A stretch of DNA of 8,068 nt from Candidatus Methanoperedens sp. (GCA_023249275.1 JAHFCV010000112.1:1-8068); one strand, 5' to 3'; shown: positions 1-6,787, counted from the first letter of the stretch. Notes: generated from the sequence alone by a model not told the origin. Numbers and translations: made by a program.

Positions 1-11
1 AAATTATTAAA

Positions 12-18
12 AGGTGAT
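12..18 (+). promoter_or_regulatory. Shine-Dalgarno of aroA' that decides the start
   Basis: AGGTGAT matches the archaeal anti-Shine-Dalgarno end of 16S rRNA. It contains the upstream GTG (14-16) and precedes the TTG at 23 by 4 nt, so the TTG is the more likely initiation codon. The alternative is that GTG 14 is used, leaderless or with signals cut off by the window edge. Confidence 0.55.
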
Positions 19-22
19 TAAA

Positions 23-820
23 TTGTCAGAAATCGGTAAAAAAATACGACTTGAACGGATAATGGACAGGGAAAGCAGGAACATGGTAATCATCCCTATG
101 GACCACGGGATATCCATGGGACCTATAAGCGGCATAGTCAATCTTGCAGACATGGTGAACAAAGTCGCAGACGGCGGCGCCAACGCCGTTCTTTTGCAAA
201 AAGGAATGGCAAAGCACGGCCACCGCGGATACGGGCGCGACATCGGGCTTATCATCCACATGAGCGCCTCCACGTCGCTCGGACCAGACCCTAACAACAA
301 AGTGCAGGTCTGCACTGTGGAAGAAGCCATAAAAATGGGAGCTGATGCTGTGAGCGTGCATGTAAACATCGGCTCTGAGACAGAAGCAAAGCAATTGAAA
401 AAGCTGGGCGATGTGGCTGAATTCTGCGACCTGTGGGGAATGCCGCTGATAGCGATGATGTACCCGCGCGGAAAAGACATCAAGAACTCAAACGACGCCG
501 AACTTGTGGCGCATGTGGCGCGCGTGGGCGCGGAACTTGGCGCTGACATCATAAAAACCAATTTCACTGGCGATATCGATACATTCAGGACAGTTGTAGA
601 AGGCTGCCCAGTACCGGTTGTGATGGCAGGCGGTCCCAAGGCAAATACAGACGAGGAATTTCTCGCAATGGTGCGCGCCGCAGTAGATGCGGGCGGGCGC
701 GGGGTTGCAATCGGAAGGAATGTTTTCCAGCATGAGAATCCCACAGCAATGACACGCGCCCTGACGCTTGTTGTCCATAAAGGCGCAAGCGTAGACGATG
801 CCATGGAGGCTCTGCGGTGA
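23..820 (+). CDS. aroA': 2-amino-3,7-dideoxy-D-threo-hept-6-ulosonate (ADH) synthase
   Basis: This enzyme joins 6-deoxy-5-ketofructose 1-phosphate to L-aspartate semialdehyde, the first step of the archaeal route to 3-dehydroquinate that replaces DAHP synthase; it is cytosolic. The protein is a class I (Schiff-base) aldolase of the DhnA/FbaB family. Seen motifs, numbered from a GTG at 14: VIIPMDHG with Asp30, MMYPRG with Tyr150, and DIIKTNFTGD with Lys181 as the probable Schiff-base lysine. Their mutual spacing equals that of the Asp/Tyr/Lys set known from the Methanocaldococcus enzyme. The C-terminal GGRGVAIGRNVFQ phosphate-binding stretch is present. Length (265-268 aa) is normal and the gene is complete. 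I prefer the TTG at 23 because the GTG at 14 lies inside a good Shine-Dalgarno (AGGTGAT, 12-18), and TTG gives the familiar SEIGKKIR start. The stop overlaps the next gene. Function is confident; the start is less so. Confidence 0.93.
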   Translation: MSEIGKKIRLERIMDRESRNMVIIPMDHGISMGPISGIVNLADMVNKVADGGANAVLLQKGMAKHGHRGYGRDIGLIIHMSASTSLGPDPNNKVQVCTVEEAIKMGADAVSVHVNIGSETEAKQLKKLGDVAEFCDLWGMPLIAMMYPRGKDIKNSNDAELVAHVARVGAELGADIIKTNFTGDIDTFRTVVEGCPVPVVMAGGPKANTDEEFLAMVRAAVDAGGRGVAIGRNVFQHENPTAMTRALTLVVHKGASVDDAMEALR

Positions 821-1950
821 AAAAAGAAAAATCGGTCTGGATAAAAGCGGACGGTGGAGCATGGGAAGAAAATAAGCCCCGCATCAGTACAGGTCTTGAA
901 TCAGGAGCCGATGCTGTACTTCTGAAAGCGGAGGACGTGGAGAGAGTAAGAGAACTGGGGAATATCAAAACCGCTGCCCCAACCGAGGATGCCGATATCG
1001 TAGTTGTAGGGATAGGTAGCGAAGGCGACGGGACAAGCAAACTGCCCTCCGAGCTTGCAAATTCTGAAGATATAGCCGAAGCTCAGCATTTGACAAGGGA
1101 AGGAAAGACCGTGGCAGGGTACGTTGTCATCAAGAACAAGAAATACGAGCAGTTCGCGGTGGAACTTGGAAAATCGTGTGATTACCTGATTGTGATTGGC
1201 ACGGACTGGAAGGTCATTCCGCTTGAGAACCTGATAGCAGGACTCCAGAAAATTGACGTGGAGATAATCGCAGGCGTCAGGAATGCAGATGAAGCAAAGC
1301 TTGCTCTTGAGACGCTGGAACACGGCGCAGACGGCGTGCTGCTTGATACCGATAATCTCTCCGAGATAAAGAAAGTCATAGCTGTCAGGGACAGGTCCGG
1401 GATGGAGAAAATACCCCTCGTAAAAGCCACTGTGACGAAGGTAAAACAGGTGGGCATGGGGGACAGGGTATGTGTGGATACGGCTTCGCTTATGGTTCTT
1501 GGTGAAGGGATGCTCATAGGCTCGCAGAGTAACGGGCTGTTCCTTGTGCATTCGGAATCAGAAGAGAGCCCCTATGTGGCTGCGCGCCCGTTCCGGGTGA
1601 ATGCCGGCGCGGTTCACGCCTATATCAGAGTTGGTGAAAAAACGCGCTACCTCTCAGAGCTTGCTTCGGGCGATGAAGTGCTGATAATTGACTCGGAAGG
1701 CGAGACGCGACCTGCTGTTGTGGGAAGGGTCAAGATAGAGCGCCGCCCGCTGATGCTTGTGGAAGCAGAGGTTGAAGGGACTAAGATAAAGACGCTGCTC
1801 CAGAATGCAGAGACCATAAAGCTTGTGGGCGCAGATGGGAAGCCCGTGCCTGTGACCGCGCTCAAGGAGGGCGATGAAGTGCTGGTGTATTTTGAGGCGG
1901 CGGCGAGGCATTTCGGGATTAAGATTGAGGAGACGATTATTGAGAAGTGA
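817..1950 (+). CDS. aroB': 3-dehydroquinate synthase II (archaeal type)
   Basis: This enzyme oxidatively deaminates and cyclises ADH with NAD+ to 3-dehydroquinate, the second step of the archaeal pathway feeding shikimate and aromatic amino acids. The 377 aa length is typical. The N-terminus (KSVWIKADGGAWEENKPRISTGLESGADAVLL) is the family signature. The middle holds a TIM-barrel-like region (WKVIPLENLIAGL, HGADGVLLDTDN). The C-terminal half carries VGMGDRVCVDTASLMVLGEGMLIGSQS, then RPFRVNAGAVHAYI, and ends KEGDEVLVYFEAAARHFG, all characteristic. The start is GTG at 817, with GGAGG at 805-809, 7 nt away. It overlaps the aroA' stop by 4 nt (GTGA), so the two are one translationally coupled operon. 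No further shikimate gene follows. Nothing is missing or broken. Confidence 0.96.
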   Translation: MKKEKSVWIKADGGAWEENKPRISTGLESGADAVLLKAEDVERVRELGNIKTAAPTEDADIVVVGIGSEGDGTSKLPSELANSEDIAEAQHLTREGKTVAGYVVIKNKKYEQFAVELGKSCDYLIVIGTDWKVIPLENLIAGLQKIDVEIIAGVRNADEAKLALETLEHGADGVLLDTDNLSEIKKVIAVRDRSGMEKIPLVKATVTKVKQVGMGDRVCVDTASLMVLGEGMLIGSQSNGLFLVHSESEESPYVAARPFRVNAGAVHAYIRVGEKTRYLSELASGDEVLIIDSEGETRPAVVGRVKIERRPLMLVEAEVEGTKIKTLLQNAETIKLVGADGKPVPVTALKEGDEVLVYFEAAARHFGIKIEETIIEK

Positions 1951-1962
1951 TTTTTAGTCTCC

Positions 1963-1969
1963 TTTATAT
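1963..1969 (+). promoter_or_regulatory. TATA box for a probable leaderless transcript of the FAD oxidoreductase
   Basis: TTTATAT lies in a short gap between aroB' and the next gene, centred about 28 nt before the ATG at 1994. Archaeal transcription usually begins some 25 nt past the TATA centre, so the mRNA would begin at or within a few nt of the start codon. No Shine-Dalgarno is visible, which fits a leaderless mRNA. Confidence 0.55.
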
Positions 1970-1993
1970 CCCCAATAACCAATATTCAACACC

Positions 1994-3292
1994 ATGACCA
2001 CAGTAATCATCGGTGGCGGGCTTGCAGGTCTTGCCGCTGCATACAAACTCGCAGGTAAGGACGAAATAATCCTCATCGAGAAAGAACCCGAACTCGGAGG
2101 CATGGCGTCCAGCTACAGCATACAAACCCCGCATTTAAATGCGGGGGTATACCACATCGAAAAATACTACCATCATATCTTCGCAAGCGACAAAGAACTT
2201 ATTTCATTAATAGAAGAACTGGGTCTCTCGAATCGGCTTGAATGGTTAAAAGGTACAACAGGCTATTATTTCGACGGCAAAATATATCCGATGAACACGC
2301 CTATTGAAATCCTGAAAGCCCTGTCCCTCATGGATGTTATCAGGCTGACCCTGCTTGTGCTGAAAGCCAAAGGAATAAAAGACACCGCTCCTTTTGACGA
2401 TATAACTGCAAAACAATGGATACTCGACACTGCAGGCGAATCAGTTTATAATAATTTCTTCCTCCCCTTGCTTCAAAGCAAATTCGGGGATAACAAAGAA
2501 CGGGTGTCTGCGGCATGGCTCCTCGGCCGGGTTCGTATCCGCTCAAACAGGGGCGCAAAGGGCGAGCACCTGGGATACATGCGCGGGGGTTTTCATGCGT
2601 TCATCGAAAAAATGGCTGAGAGCGTCAGAAAAAATGGAGGCATAATAAGGCAGGGCAACGCCTCAAAGATAGAGGTTGCCGGCGGTTCGATCAAAAGCGT
2701 GGTTGTGGATGGTGAGAACATTAAATGTGATAAGGTGATTTCGACTGTTTCACCTCATGTTCTGCAAAAAATAATAGACCCTGCGCTTTTAGGACTTGAA
2801 ATGAACATCAGCTACCAGGGTACTGCATGTGCCCTCTTTGGATTGAGTGAAAAAATCATGGATGATGTTTACTGGCTGAATATCAAGGAAAACGTTCCTT
2901 TCGGCGCGGTGATTGAACACACCAATTTCATCCCGGCGTCGGATTATGGCGAACATTTGATGTACGTGACCTCGTATTTCCAGAATCCCGATAGCGTACT
3001 CTGGAAATCAGGTGATGACGAGGTCATCGAATTATACCAAAAAGGGCTTGAAAAACTTATCCCCGGATTTCGCAAAAAGGTTAAATGGTGGCGATTGCGA
3101 AGGGATATTGATACAGCACCCGTATATGAAGTAGGCTATGGTAAAAAAGTCCTTCCGTATAGAACAAATATCAAGGGGCTTTATCTGGCTGGCATGTTCT
3201 CTGAAGCAAACTATCCTGAGAGGAGCATGAACGGCTCGATCAAGGCTGGTTTTGAGTGCTCTGATTCCATACTTTCTAAAAAAAAGAGGTAA
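1994..3292 (+). CDS. NAD(P)/FAD-dependent oxidoreductase (HemY / UDP-galactopyranose mutase-like)
   Basis: A flavoprotein of the amine oxidase/phytoene desaturase superfamily (COG1232-like); substrate unknown. Seen: an N-terminal dinucleotide-binding fold with GGGLAG (Gly7, Gly9, Gly12), Glu29 at the end of the second strand (ILIEKE) and the GGMA motif at 35-38. The family-typical YHIEKYYHHIF follows at 53-63, and at the C-terminus GLYLAGMFSEANYPERSMNGSIKAG closes the FAD site. The length of 432 aa is normal. The protein has no signal peptide or membrane segment. Relatives often sit near sugar or isoprenoid modification genes, but no such neighbour is visible here, so a role is not assigned. 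Oddity: codons 45-51 (TPHLNAG) are covered by a perfect 20-bp palindrome and look like an extra seven residues compared with the family layout I remember. It has its own TATA box and overlaps the permease tail to tail by 17 nt. Confidence 0.85.
   Translation: MTTVIIGGGLAGLAAAYKLAGKDEIILIEKEPELGGMASSYSIQTPHLNAGVYHIEKYYHHIFASDKELISLIEELGLSNRLEWLKGTTGYYFDGKIYPMNTPIEILKALSLMDVIRLTLLVLKAKGIKDTAPFDDITAKQWILDTAGESVYNNFFLPLLQSKFGDNKERVSAAWLLGRVRIRSNRGAKGEHLGYMRGGFHAFIEKMAESVRKNGGIIRQGNASKIEVAGGSIKSVVVDGENIKCDKVISTVSPHVLQKIIDPALLGLEMNISYQGTACALFGLSEKIMDDVYWLNIKENVPFGAVIEHTNFIPASDYGEHLMYVTSYFQNPDSVLWKSGDDEVIELYQKGLEKLIPGFRKKVKWWRLRRDIDTAPVYEVGYGKKVLPYRTNIKGLYLAGMFSEANYPERSMNGSIKAGFECSDSILSKKKR
2127..2146. 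repeat. Perfect 20-bp palindrome inside the oxidoreductase gene
   Basis: CCCCGCATTT is followed directly by its exact reverse complement, with no loop, centred on TTTAAA. An outer ATAC/GTAT pair flanks it with imperfect spacing. It falls in frame in codons 45-51 of the FAD oxidoreductase. I found no second copy in the window. It may be a small palindromic insertion, the footprint of a hairpin-ended element, or chance; see findings. Confidence 0.7.
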
Positions 3293-4421
3293 CCAGGATA
3301 GCAATAGTGGACACAAGCCCCACGGCTGCGACGATACGGATTTTTGGTTTGTCAAACAGCTTCATTGCGCAAGCGCATATGAAGATATAGGGCAAAAGCG
3401 TCGCAATAACAGAAATAGTTGCCAGTTCCTGGAAATGATTGCTGAACAAAAGGAGCGATGCGCCTGCAACGGTGCTGATTATTATTGCGATATACGGGGT
3501 ACCGTTCTTGCTTAGCTCAGGAAGCAGGGGCAATTTGTGTTCAAATGATATGTTCTGGACTACTCTTGATGCCGCAACGAGATAAGCATTAAGCGCAGAC
3601 AGCATAGCTATTATCCCGATTACTGCCATAATATTTCCTGAAGCCTGGAAAACCCTGGATGCTGCGAGGGCAAGAGGAACGGAAGATGATGCCAGTAATT
3701 GGCTTCCAACACTTCCTATCAAGGCGATATTCAGAAGCAGGTAAACGACTGTGGTTATCAAAATCACAATCACCAGTGATGTAAATATATCCTTTTTATT
3801 TTTGGTCTCATCTGCTGTTATTGCGCTTATCTCAAAACCTGTGAATGGCCAATAGACGATGATTATTGCTTTTAAAAAATCGGTTTTATCTGTCAAAAAT
3901 GGCGTGAAGTTTTCTTTCTGGATATAAGGAAACAAAACGATGGCTAAAATAACCAGGGGGACGGTCTTCAACAGGGTCAGGAGGATTTCGATGTTCCCTG
4001 AAGGTCTTACGCCAATAATGTTTATTATGCCGAATAAAACTATAATTACTATCTCAAGCCAGAGCACATCAAGATAGCCGAAAAAAGAAACATACTGTCC
4101 TATGCCGGATGCGATTGTGGCAACCCCGAAAATCGAGGCTATCACATAAAACAGCACTACCACTGTCGATGTTCTTTTACTGAATACTTTTGTAAATATG
4201 GAATAAAAAGCCCCAGTTGATGGGTATTTTGAGGATGCCCACGCCAGTGATAGCATGACGCAACTGGCTGAGAGCGCAACGATAATCCAGGAAAGGAGGG
4301 AACTCGGACCGGCAATTCCCGCAGCTATTGCCGGAACCACGAATATTCCCGAGCCGATGGTTCCGCCCACGCCGAAGCTAACAAGCCCTGCTAAACCAAG
4401 GTTTTTTCGATATTCTGCCAT
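3276..4421 (-). CDS. APC-family amino acid permease, short C-terminus
   Basis: A cytoplasmic-membrane amino acid/polyamine transporter of the APC superfamily (LeuT fold); substrate not predictable. Seen: RKNLGLAGLVSFGVGGTIGSGIF, whose GxGGTIGSGIF in the broken first helix (residues 17-27) binds the substrate backbone, and FTGFE (193-197) followed by ADETKN in the broken sixth helix. I count 11 hydrophobic segments (about 12-33, 40-63, 84-113, 119-137, 142-165, 182-201, 213-238, 260-286, 305-325, 331-354, 361-381). The family normally has 12 and 430-480 aa; this 381-aa protein stops at the end of segment 11, where its end overlaps the convergent oxidoreductase by 17 nt. The ATG is fixed by the conserved N-terminus and lies 7 nt past the tRNA-Thr 3' end, with no Shine-Dalgarno visible. 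Family call is firm; completeness is doubtful. Confidence 0.88.
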   Translation of the reverse strand: MAEYRKNLGLAGLVSFGVGGTIGSGIFVVPAIAAGIAGPSSLLSWIIVALSASCVMLSLAWASSKYPSTGAFYSIFTKVFSKRTSTVVVLFYVIASIFGVATIASGIGQYVSFFGYLDVLWLEIVIIVLFGIINIIGVRPSGNIEILLTLLKTVPLVILAIVLFPYIQKENFTPFLTDKTDFLKAIIIVYWPFTGFEISAITADETKNKKDIFTSLVIVILITTVVYLLLNIALIGSVGSQLLASSSVPLALAASRVFQASGNIMAVIGIIAMLSALNAYLVAASRVVQNISFEHKLPLLPELSKNGTPYIAIIISTVAGASLLLFSNHFQELATISVIATLLPYIFICACAMKLFDKPKIRIVAAVGLVSTIAILVTSFF

Positions 4422-4428
4422 AAAAATA
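4422..4428 (-). terminator. T-tract between tRNA-Thr and the permease ATG
   Basis: On the minus strand the 7 nt between U73 of the tRNA and the permease ATG read TATTTTT. A run of five T is enough to end many archaeal transcripts, so it may terminate the tRNA. If so, the permease needs read-through or a promoter inside the tRNA gene. It may instead be only a spacer. Confidence 0.35.
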
Positions 4429-4502
4429 AGCCGCCGGAGGGATTTGAACCCTCGATCTGCTGATTACGAATCAGCCGCTTTGCCGGGCTAAGCCACGACG
4501 GC
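4429..4502 (-). tRNA. tRNA-Thr (anticodon CGT)
   Basis: The minus strand folds as a full cloverleaf. The acceptor stem pairs GCCGTCG with CGGCGGC (7 bp, one G-U). The D arm contains AGCCCGGCAAAGC. The anticodon stem CTGA/TCAG encloses the loop TTCGTAA, giving anticodon CGT for the threonine codon ACG. The T arm GAGGG-TTCAAAT-CCCTC is canonical. The discriminator is T (U73), as expected for archaeal tRNA-Thr, and CCA is not encoded. There is no intron in the anticodon loop. It is divergent from the prepilin peptidase across 76 nt and immediately precedes the permease. Confidence 0.95.
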
Positions 4503-4544
4503 GTGATGACGTATAACGGTATTTTTGTCTAAATAGCTATCGCA

Positions 4545-4555
4545 TTATTTTTTAA
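4545..4555 (+). promoter_or_regulatory. AT-rich promoter candidate for the prepilin peptidase
   Basis: TTATTTTTTAA is centred about 29 nt before the ATG at 4579. The only purine-rich run (AAAAGGAT) ends right at the ATG, too close to act as a Shine-Dalgarno, so a leaderless transcript is plausible. The 76-nt gap also has to hold the divergent tRNA promoter; I see no clear TATA box for it. Confidence 0.35.
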
Positions 4556-4578
4556 GCAGATAAAACAATTAAAAGGAT

Positions 4579-5331
4579 ATGCTGGACATCCTGAAGATAA
4601 TATTCTGCATGCCTTTTCTGATTTACTCATGCTACTCTGACATTAAAACGCGCCGCGTATCTAATAACGTATGGCTGGTGATGCTTGCAGGCGGGATTTT
4701 CTTTGTGCTGTACGATATTTTAACTTACGGCGCAGCATATCTTCCGCGCTTATTAATTTCAGCAGGATTCATTTTCGTGTTCGTGTATATCCTTTTTCAG
4801 TTTGGTATATTTGGCGGGGCTGATGCAAAATCGCTCATCGTTTTGTCGATAATCCTTCCTGCTTATCCGAAATTACAGGCTTTTAGCCACACCTTCCCCC
4901 TGAATAAGCCTATTATTGACCTTTTTGCTTTTGGCATATTTGGCAACGCCGTGCTCCTGACGATTGTTGTTCCTGTCGGATTGGCGTTATACAATATCAC
5001 AAAAATGGGTCTGCATATTGATAATCCGCTTTACATTTTCATAGGCTATAGAGCTAAAATTTCAGAGCTTGCAAATAAGCATATAAAGTTGATTCAGAAT
5101 TTTGAAGTGGTAAACGGCGAGGTTAAATTCCGTTTCAAAAGGGGCGGCGTGGAAATTGATGAGAAGGTCATTTCGGGGCTTAAAGCCCTGTCGGAAAAAG
5201 GTCTGGTTAAAGAGGAGGTATGGGTTACCCCCGGATTGCCGTTTATGATTCCAATAACGTTGGGGTTTTTCGTGGCTGTATTTTATGGGGATTTGATATT
5301 TGAACTGACGAAATATCTGATTTTAAATTGA
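4579..5331 (+). CDS. Archaeal prepilin/prearchaellin peptidase (A24 aspartate protease)
   Basis: A membrane aspartic protease that cleaves the class III signal peptides of archaellins or type IV pilins on the cytoplasmic face. Seen: the first catalytic aspartate in the loop after helix 1 (SDIKTRRVSN, Asp21) and the second in GGADAK (Asp82), the family's GxGD-like site. Membrane segments lie around 4-19, 31-50, 56-75, 84-97, 113-136 and 222-245. Between the last two is a soluble insert (about 150-215, NFEVVNGEVKFRFKRGGVEIDEKVISGLKALSEKGLVKEEVWVTPGLPF), a layout known in archaeal members. The length of 250 aa fits. The N-terminal ATG leaves the usual short lead before helix 1. No pilin or archaellin genes are in the window, so which pilin it serves is open. 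It converges with the zinc-ribbon gene, 33 nt apart. Confidence 0.88.
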   Translation: MLDILKIIFCMPFLIYSCYSDIKTRRVSNNVWLVMLAGGIFFVLYDILTYGAAYLPRLLISAGFIFVFVYILFQFGIFGGADAKSLIVLSIILPAYPKLQAFSHTFPLNKPIIDLFAFGIFGNAVLLTIVVPVGLALYNITKMGLHIDNPLYIFIGYRAKISELANKHIKLIQNFEVVNGEVKFRFKRGGVEIDEKVISGLKALSEKGLVKEEVWVTPGLPFMIPITLGFFVAVFYGDLIFELTKYLILN

Positions 5332-5364
5332 TGTTCAATAAAAAATCGTTAATTTCAAGTTTAC

Positions 5365-5802
5365 CTACTTTTCAGGATACCACCCTCTTGGAACTATCTC
5401 AAATATCCAAATATCTTTAAAAAGATATGAGCATTTGATTGCTTCTTGTGCATTCGTCTTTCCTGTCTTTACATTTTTACAATCTTTTCTATCCATTGTA
5501 CCATAAACAAAATATTCATTGCCTATAATATCTGGTGCATTTTGCTCACAGAAGGCTACAAGAAGTCTTTCTAAGTCCGCTTTTTTAACAATAATCAGAT
5601 CACACTTGGGACAATATCGGCAAGACTTATTTAGAGATAATAAATGCTTAGGTTCGATATGAATAAGTAAGCAATACTTTCTAATTTTGGTTTTTTCTTC
5701 ACATTTGGGGCAAACCGTAAAAGCCATATCGTCATAAGGATTCAAGAAAAAGTAATGACGTTCTTCTTTTGGCTTTGTTTGAAATGGTTCTTGTCTTTTC
5801 AT
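5365..5802 (-). CDS. Zinc-ribbon-like protein of unknown function
   Basis: I do not recognise a characterised family, although small proteins with this look (hydrophobic FLNPYDD start, two cysteine knuckles, LLIHIEPKHLLSLNK) occur as hypothetical proteins in bacteria and archaea. Seen: CPKC at 31-34 and CRYCPKC at 61-67 (Cys61, Cys64, Cys67), enough to hold one zinc ion, followed by a helical stretch LERLLVAF and a beta-rich C-terminal part. It has no membrane segment or signal peptide. I start at ATG 5802 (145 aa) because AGAGG lies a few nt upstream; a TTG directly before it would add one residue. It is the last of three minus-strand genes, 24 nt after the acidic protein, so it is probably co-transcribed with it. 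Base composition is clearly more AT-rich than in the aro genes, as for the other two. Confidence 0.75.
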   Translation of the reverse strand: MKRQEPFQTKPKEERHYFFLNPYDDMAFTVCPKCEEKTKIRKYCLLIHIEPKHLLSLNKSCRYCPKCDLIIVKKADLERLLVAFCEQNAPDIIGNEYFVYGTMDRKDCKNVKTGKTNAQEAIKCSYLFKDIWIFEIVPRGWYPEK

Positions 5803-5826
5803 CAATCCTCTGCAAGTTTCATAATG

Positions 5827-6201
5827 TCATCCATCAGTTTTCTTGAGTCTCTCGTAAGCATCATTCGCACATCTCCACCATTCCTGCGGGTCATCCACTT
5901 CATCAAAGTCAATTGTGCTCAACCAGATAGCTTCCCAATTATAAGCATGGACTTCCCCGATAAATTCTTTATCACCATTTTCAAGGACTGCAAATACAGT
6001 AGCGACACCTACATCAGGCCAGTCGATTCCACCGTCAAGCTCTAATTCATCAATCTCAAAACTTACATAAAGTCCGGGTTTTATTTCACCCTTTTTCGGA
6101 AGTTCGGGCAATGTATCAAGAAACTCCTTGGTTCCACTTTCGTCCAGTGCCCAAGTTTGCAGGTCTACTGCCTGCCCTTTACTGATACGCCATCGTGACA
6201 T
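5827..6201 (-). CDS. Small acidic protein of unknown function
   Basis: A 124-aa protein, family not recognised. It is strongly acidic, especially from about 70 to 110 (LELDGGIDWPDVG, STIDFDEVDDPQEWW), rich in tryptophan, and predicted to be mostly beta strand with a short C-terminal helix (CANDAYERLKK). No signal peptide, membrane segment or cysteine motif. The ATG at 6201 is preceded by AGAGGT about 11 nt upstream. It is the middle gene of a three-gene minus-strand set, 47 nt after the membrane-anchored protein and 24 nt before the zinc-ribbon protein. The size, acidity and accessory setting would suit an immunity or inhibitor protein, but nothing in the sequence shows this. Confidence 0.7.
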   Translation of the reverse strand: MSRWRISKGQAVDLQTWALDESGTKEFLDTLPELPKKGEIKPGLYVSFEIDELELDGGIDWPDVGVATVFAVLENGDKEFIGEVHAYNWEAIWLSTIDFDEVDDPQEWWRCANDAYERLKKTDG

Positions 6202-6248
6202 TTTGAATTATTACCTCTAGAAATGTGTTAGCGGAGGAAGTAGTGCTG

Positions 6249-6674
6249 TCATTTATCCTCAATAACATCAATGTAGCGAAAATCATAAGGACTTAACTCT
6301 GTTTTCCCAAGCAAATCCTTTCTCATTGCAATAACAATATCTCCGACGGCCTTTCTTCCCTTCTCTGGGTCAGGATAACTACCTCTTGAAGTTATAACTA
6401 ACTCCACCATATCATTGATTGCTTTGACTACATCATCCGAGCAATATAACCATGACTTGTATTGCTCTTCGAAGAACTTTCGCTTTGTTTCGGCTGAAAC
6501 TGTAGTCCCTACAAACCCTTGGAGTAAAACCAGCAAATTGGCATATTTTTCTTCTTTGAACTTAAGTATCGCTTCACTTTTCTTTTGTTTTATCGCAAAA
6601 TAGTAAGTAAGATACGAACTAATGAGTCCCGCTATAATTGGTAATAAGACCAAAAGTGCATCTTTCATTTCCAT
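6249..6674 (-). CDS. Membrane-anchored protein of unknown function
   Basis: A 141-aa protein with one N-terminal hydrophobic helix (about residues 6-28, ALLVLLPIIAGLISSYLTYYFAI). A basic, charged helix follows (KQKKSEAILKFKEEKYANLLVLLQGF) that may form a coiled coil, then a soluble helical domain (to 141). The positive residues after the helix suggest that the C-terminal part faces the cytoplasm. The layout is common among small uncharacterised membrane proteins of mobile or defence regions, but I cannot name a family. The ATG at 6674 has AGGAG at 6684-6688, 9 nt away, a good Shine-Dalgarno; a second in-frame ATG two codons in is less well placed. It is the first of three genes and has a TATA box at 6746-6752. 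Confidence 0.72.
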   Translation of the reverse strand: MEMKDALLVLLPIIAGLISSYLTYYFAIKQKKSEAILKFKEEKYANLLVLLQGFVGTTVSAETKRKFFEEQYKSWLYCSDDVVKAINDMVELVITSRGSYPDPEKGRKAVGDIVIAMRKDLLGKTELSPYDFRYIDVIEDK

Positions 6675-6745
6675 ATTTGATTTCTCCTATACTCCATTTC
6701 TTCTAGCTCGTGCATATCTGCATTGCGTATATTCCAATCTGAGAG

Positions 6746-6752
6746 TATATAT
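6746..6752 (-). promoter_or_regulatory. TATA box for the three-gene minus-strand cassette
   Basis: The minus strand reads ATATATA here. Transcription would begin near 6724, giving a leader of about 50 nt that contains the AGGAG ribosome binding site of the membrane-anchored protein. This makes the cassette a transcription unit separate from the 5S remnant upstream. Confidence 0.5.
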
Positions 6753-6761
6753 GCATTTCAT

Positions 6762-6787
6762 ATTATTCGGATATTATATCTGATAAT
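6762..6787. repeat. AT-rich imperfect inverted repeat upstream of the cassette promoter
   Basis: ATTAT and ATAT on one side pair with ATAT and ATAAT on the other around a central T, with 3-4 unmatched bases between the blocks. It lies just upstream of the minus-strand TATA box, where an archaeal regulator could bind. In such AT-rich DNA it may equally be chance. Confidence 0.3.

Noticed and set aside
3252..3515. Plus-strand frame of 87 codons
   Set aside because: Antisense to the permease, with no ribosome binding site and no family likeness. The other long frames opposite the aro genes, the oxidoreductase and the small minus-strand genes were dropped for the same reason.
4429..4502. tRNA-Thr as the attachment site of an integrated element
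   Set aside because: The tRNA 3' end is followed immediately by the permease; there is no integrase and no repeat of the tRNA end in the window.
4503..4509. Perfect box C (GTGATGA) suggesting a C/D box sRNA next to the tRNA
   Set aside because: No CTGA box D lies within the usual distance downstream, and there are no C'/D' boxes.
5803..5805. TTG start for the zinc-ribbon protein
   Set aside because: The adjacent ATG at 5802 has the better spacing to AGAGG; the TTG would add only one residue.
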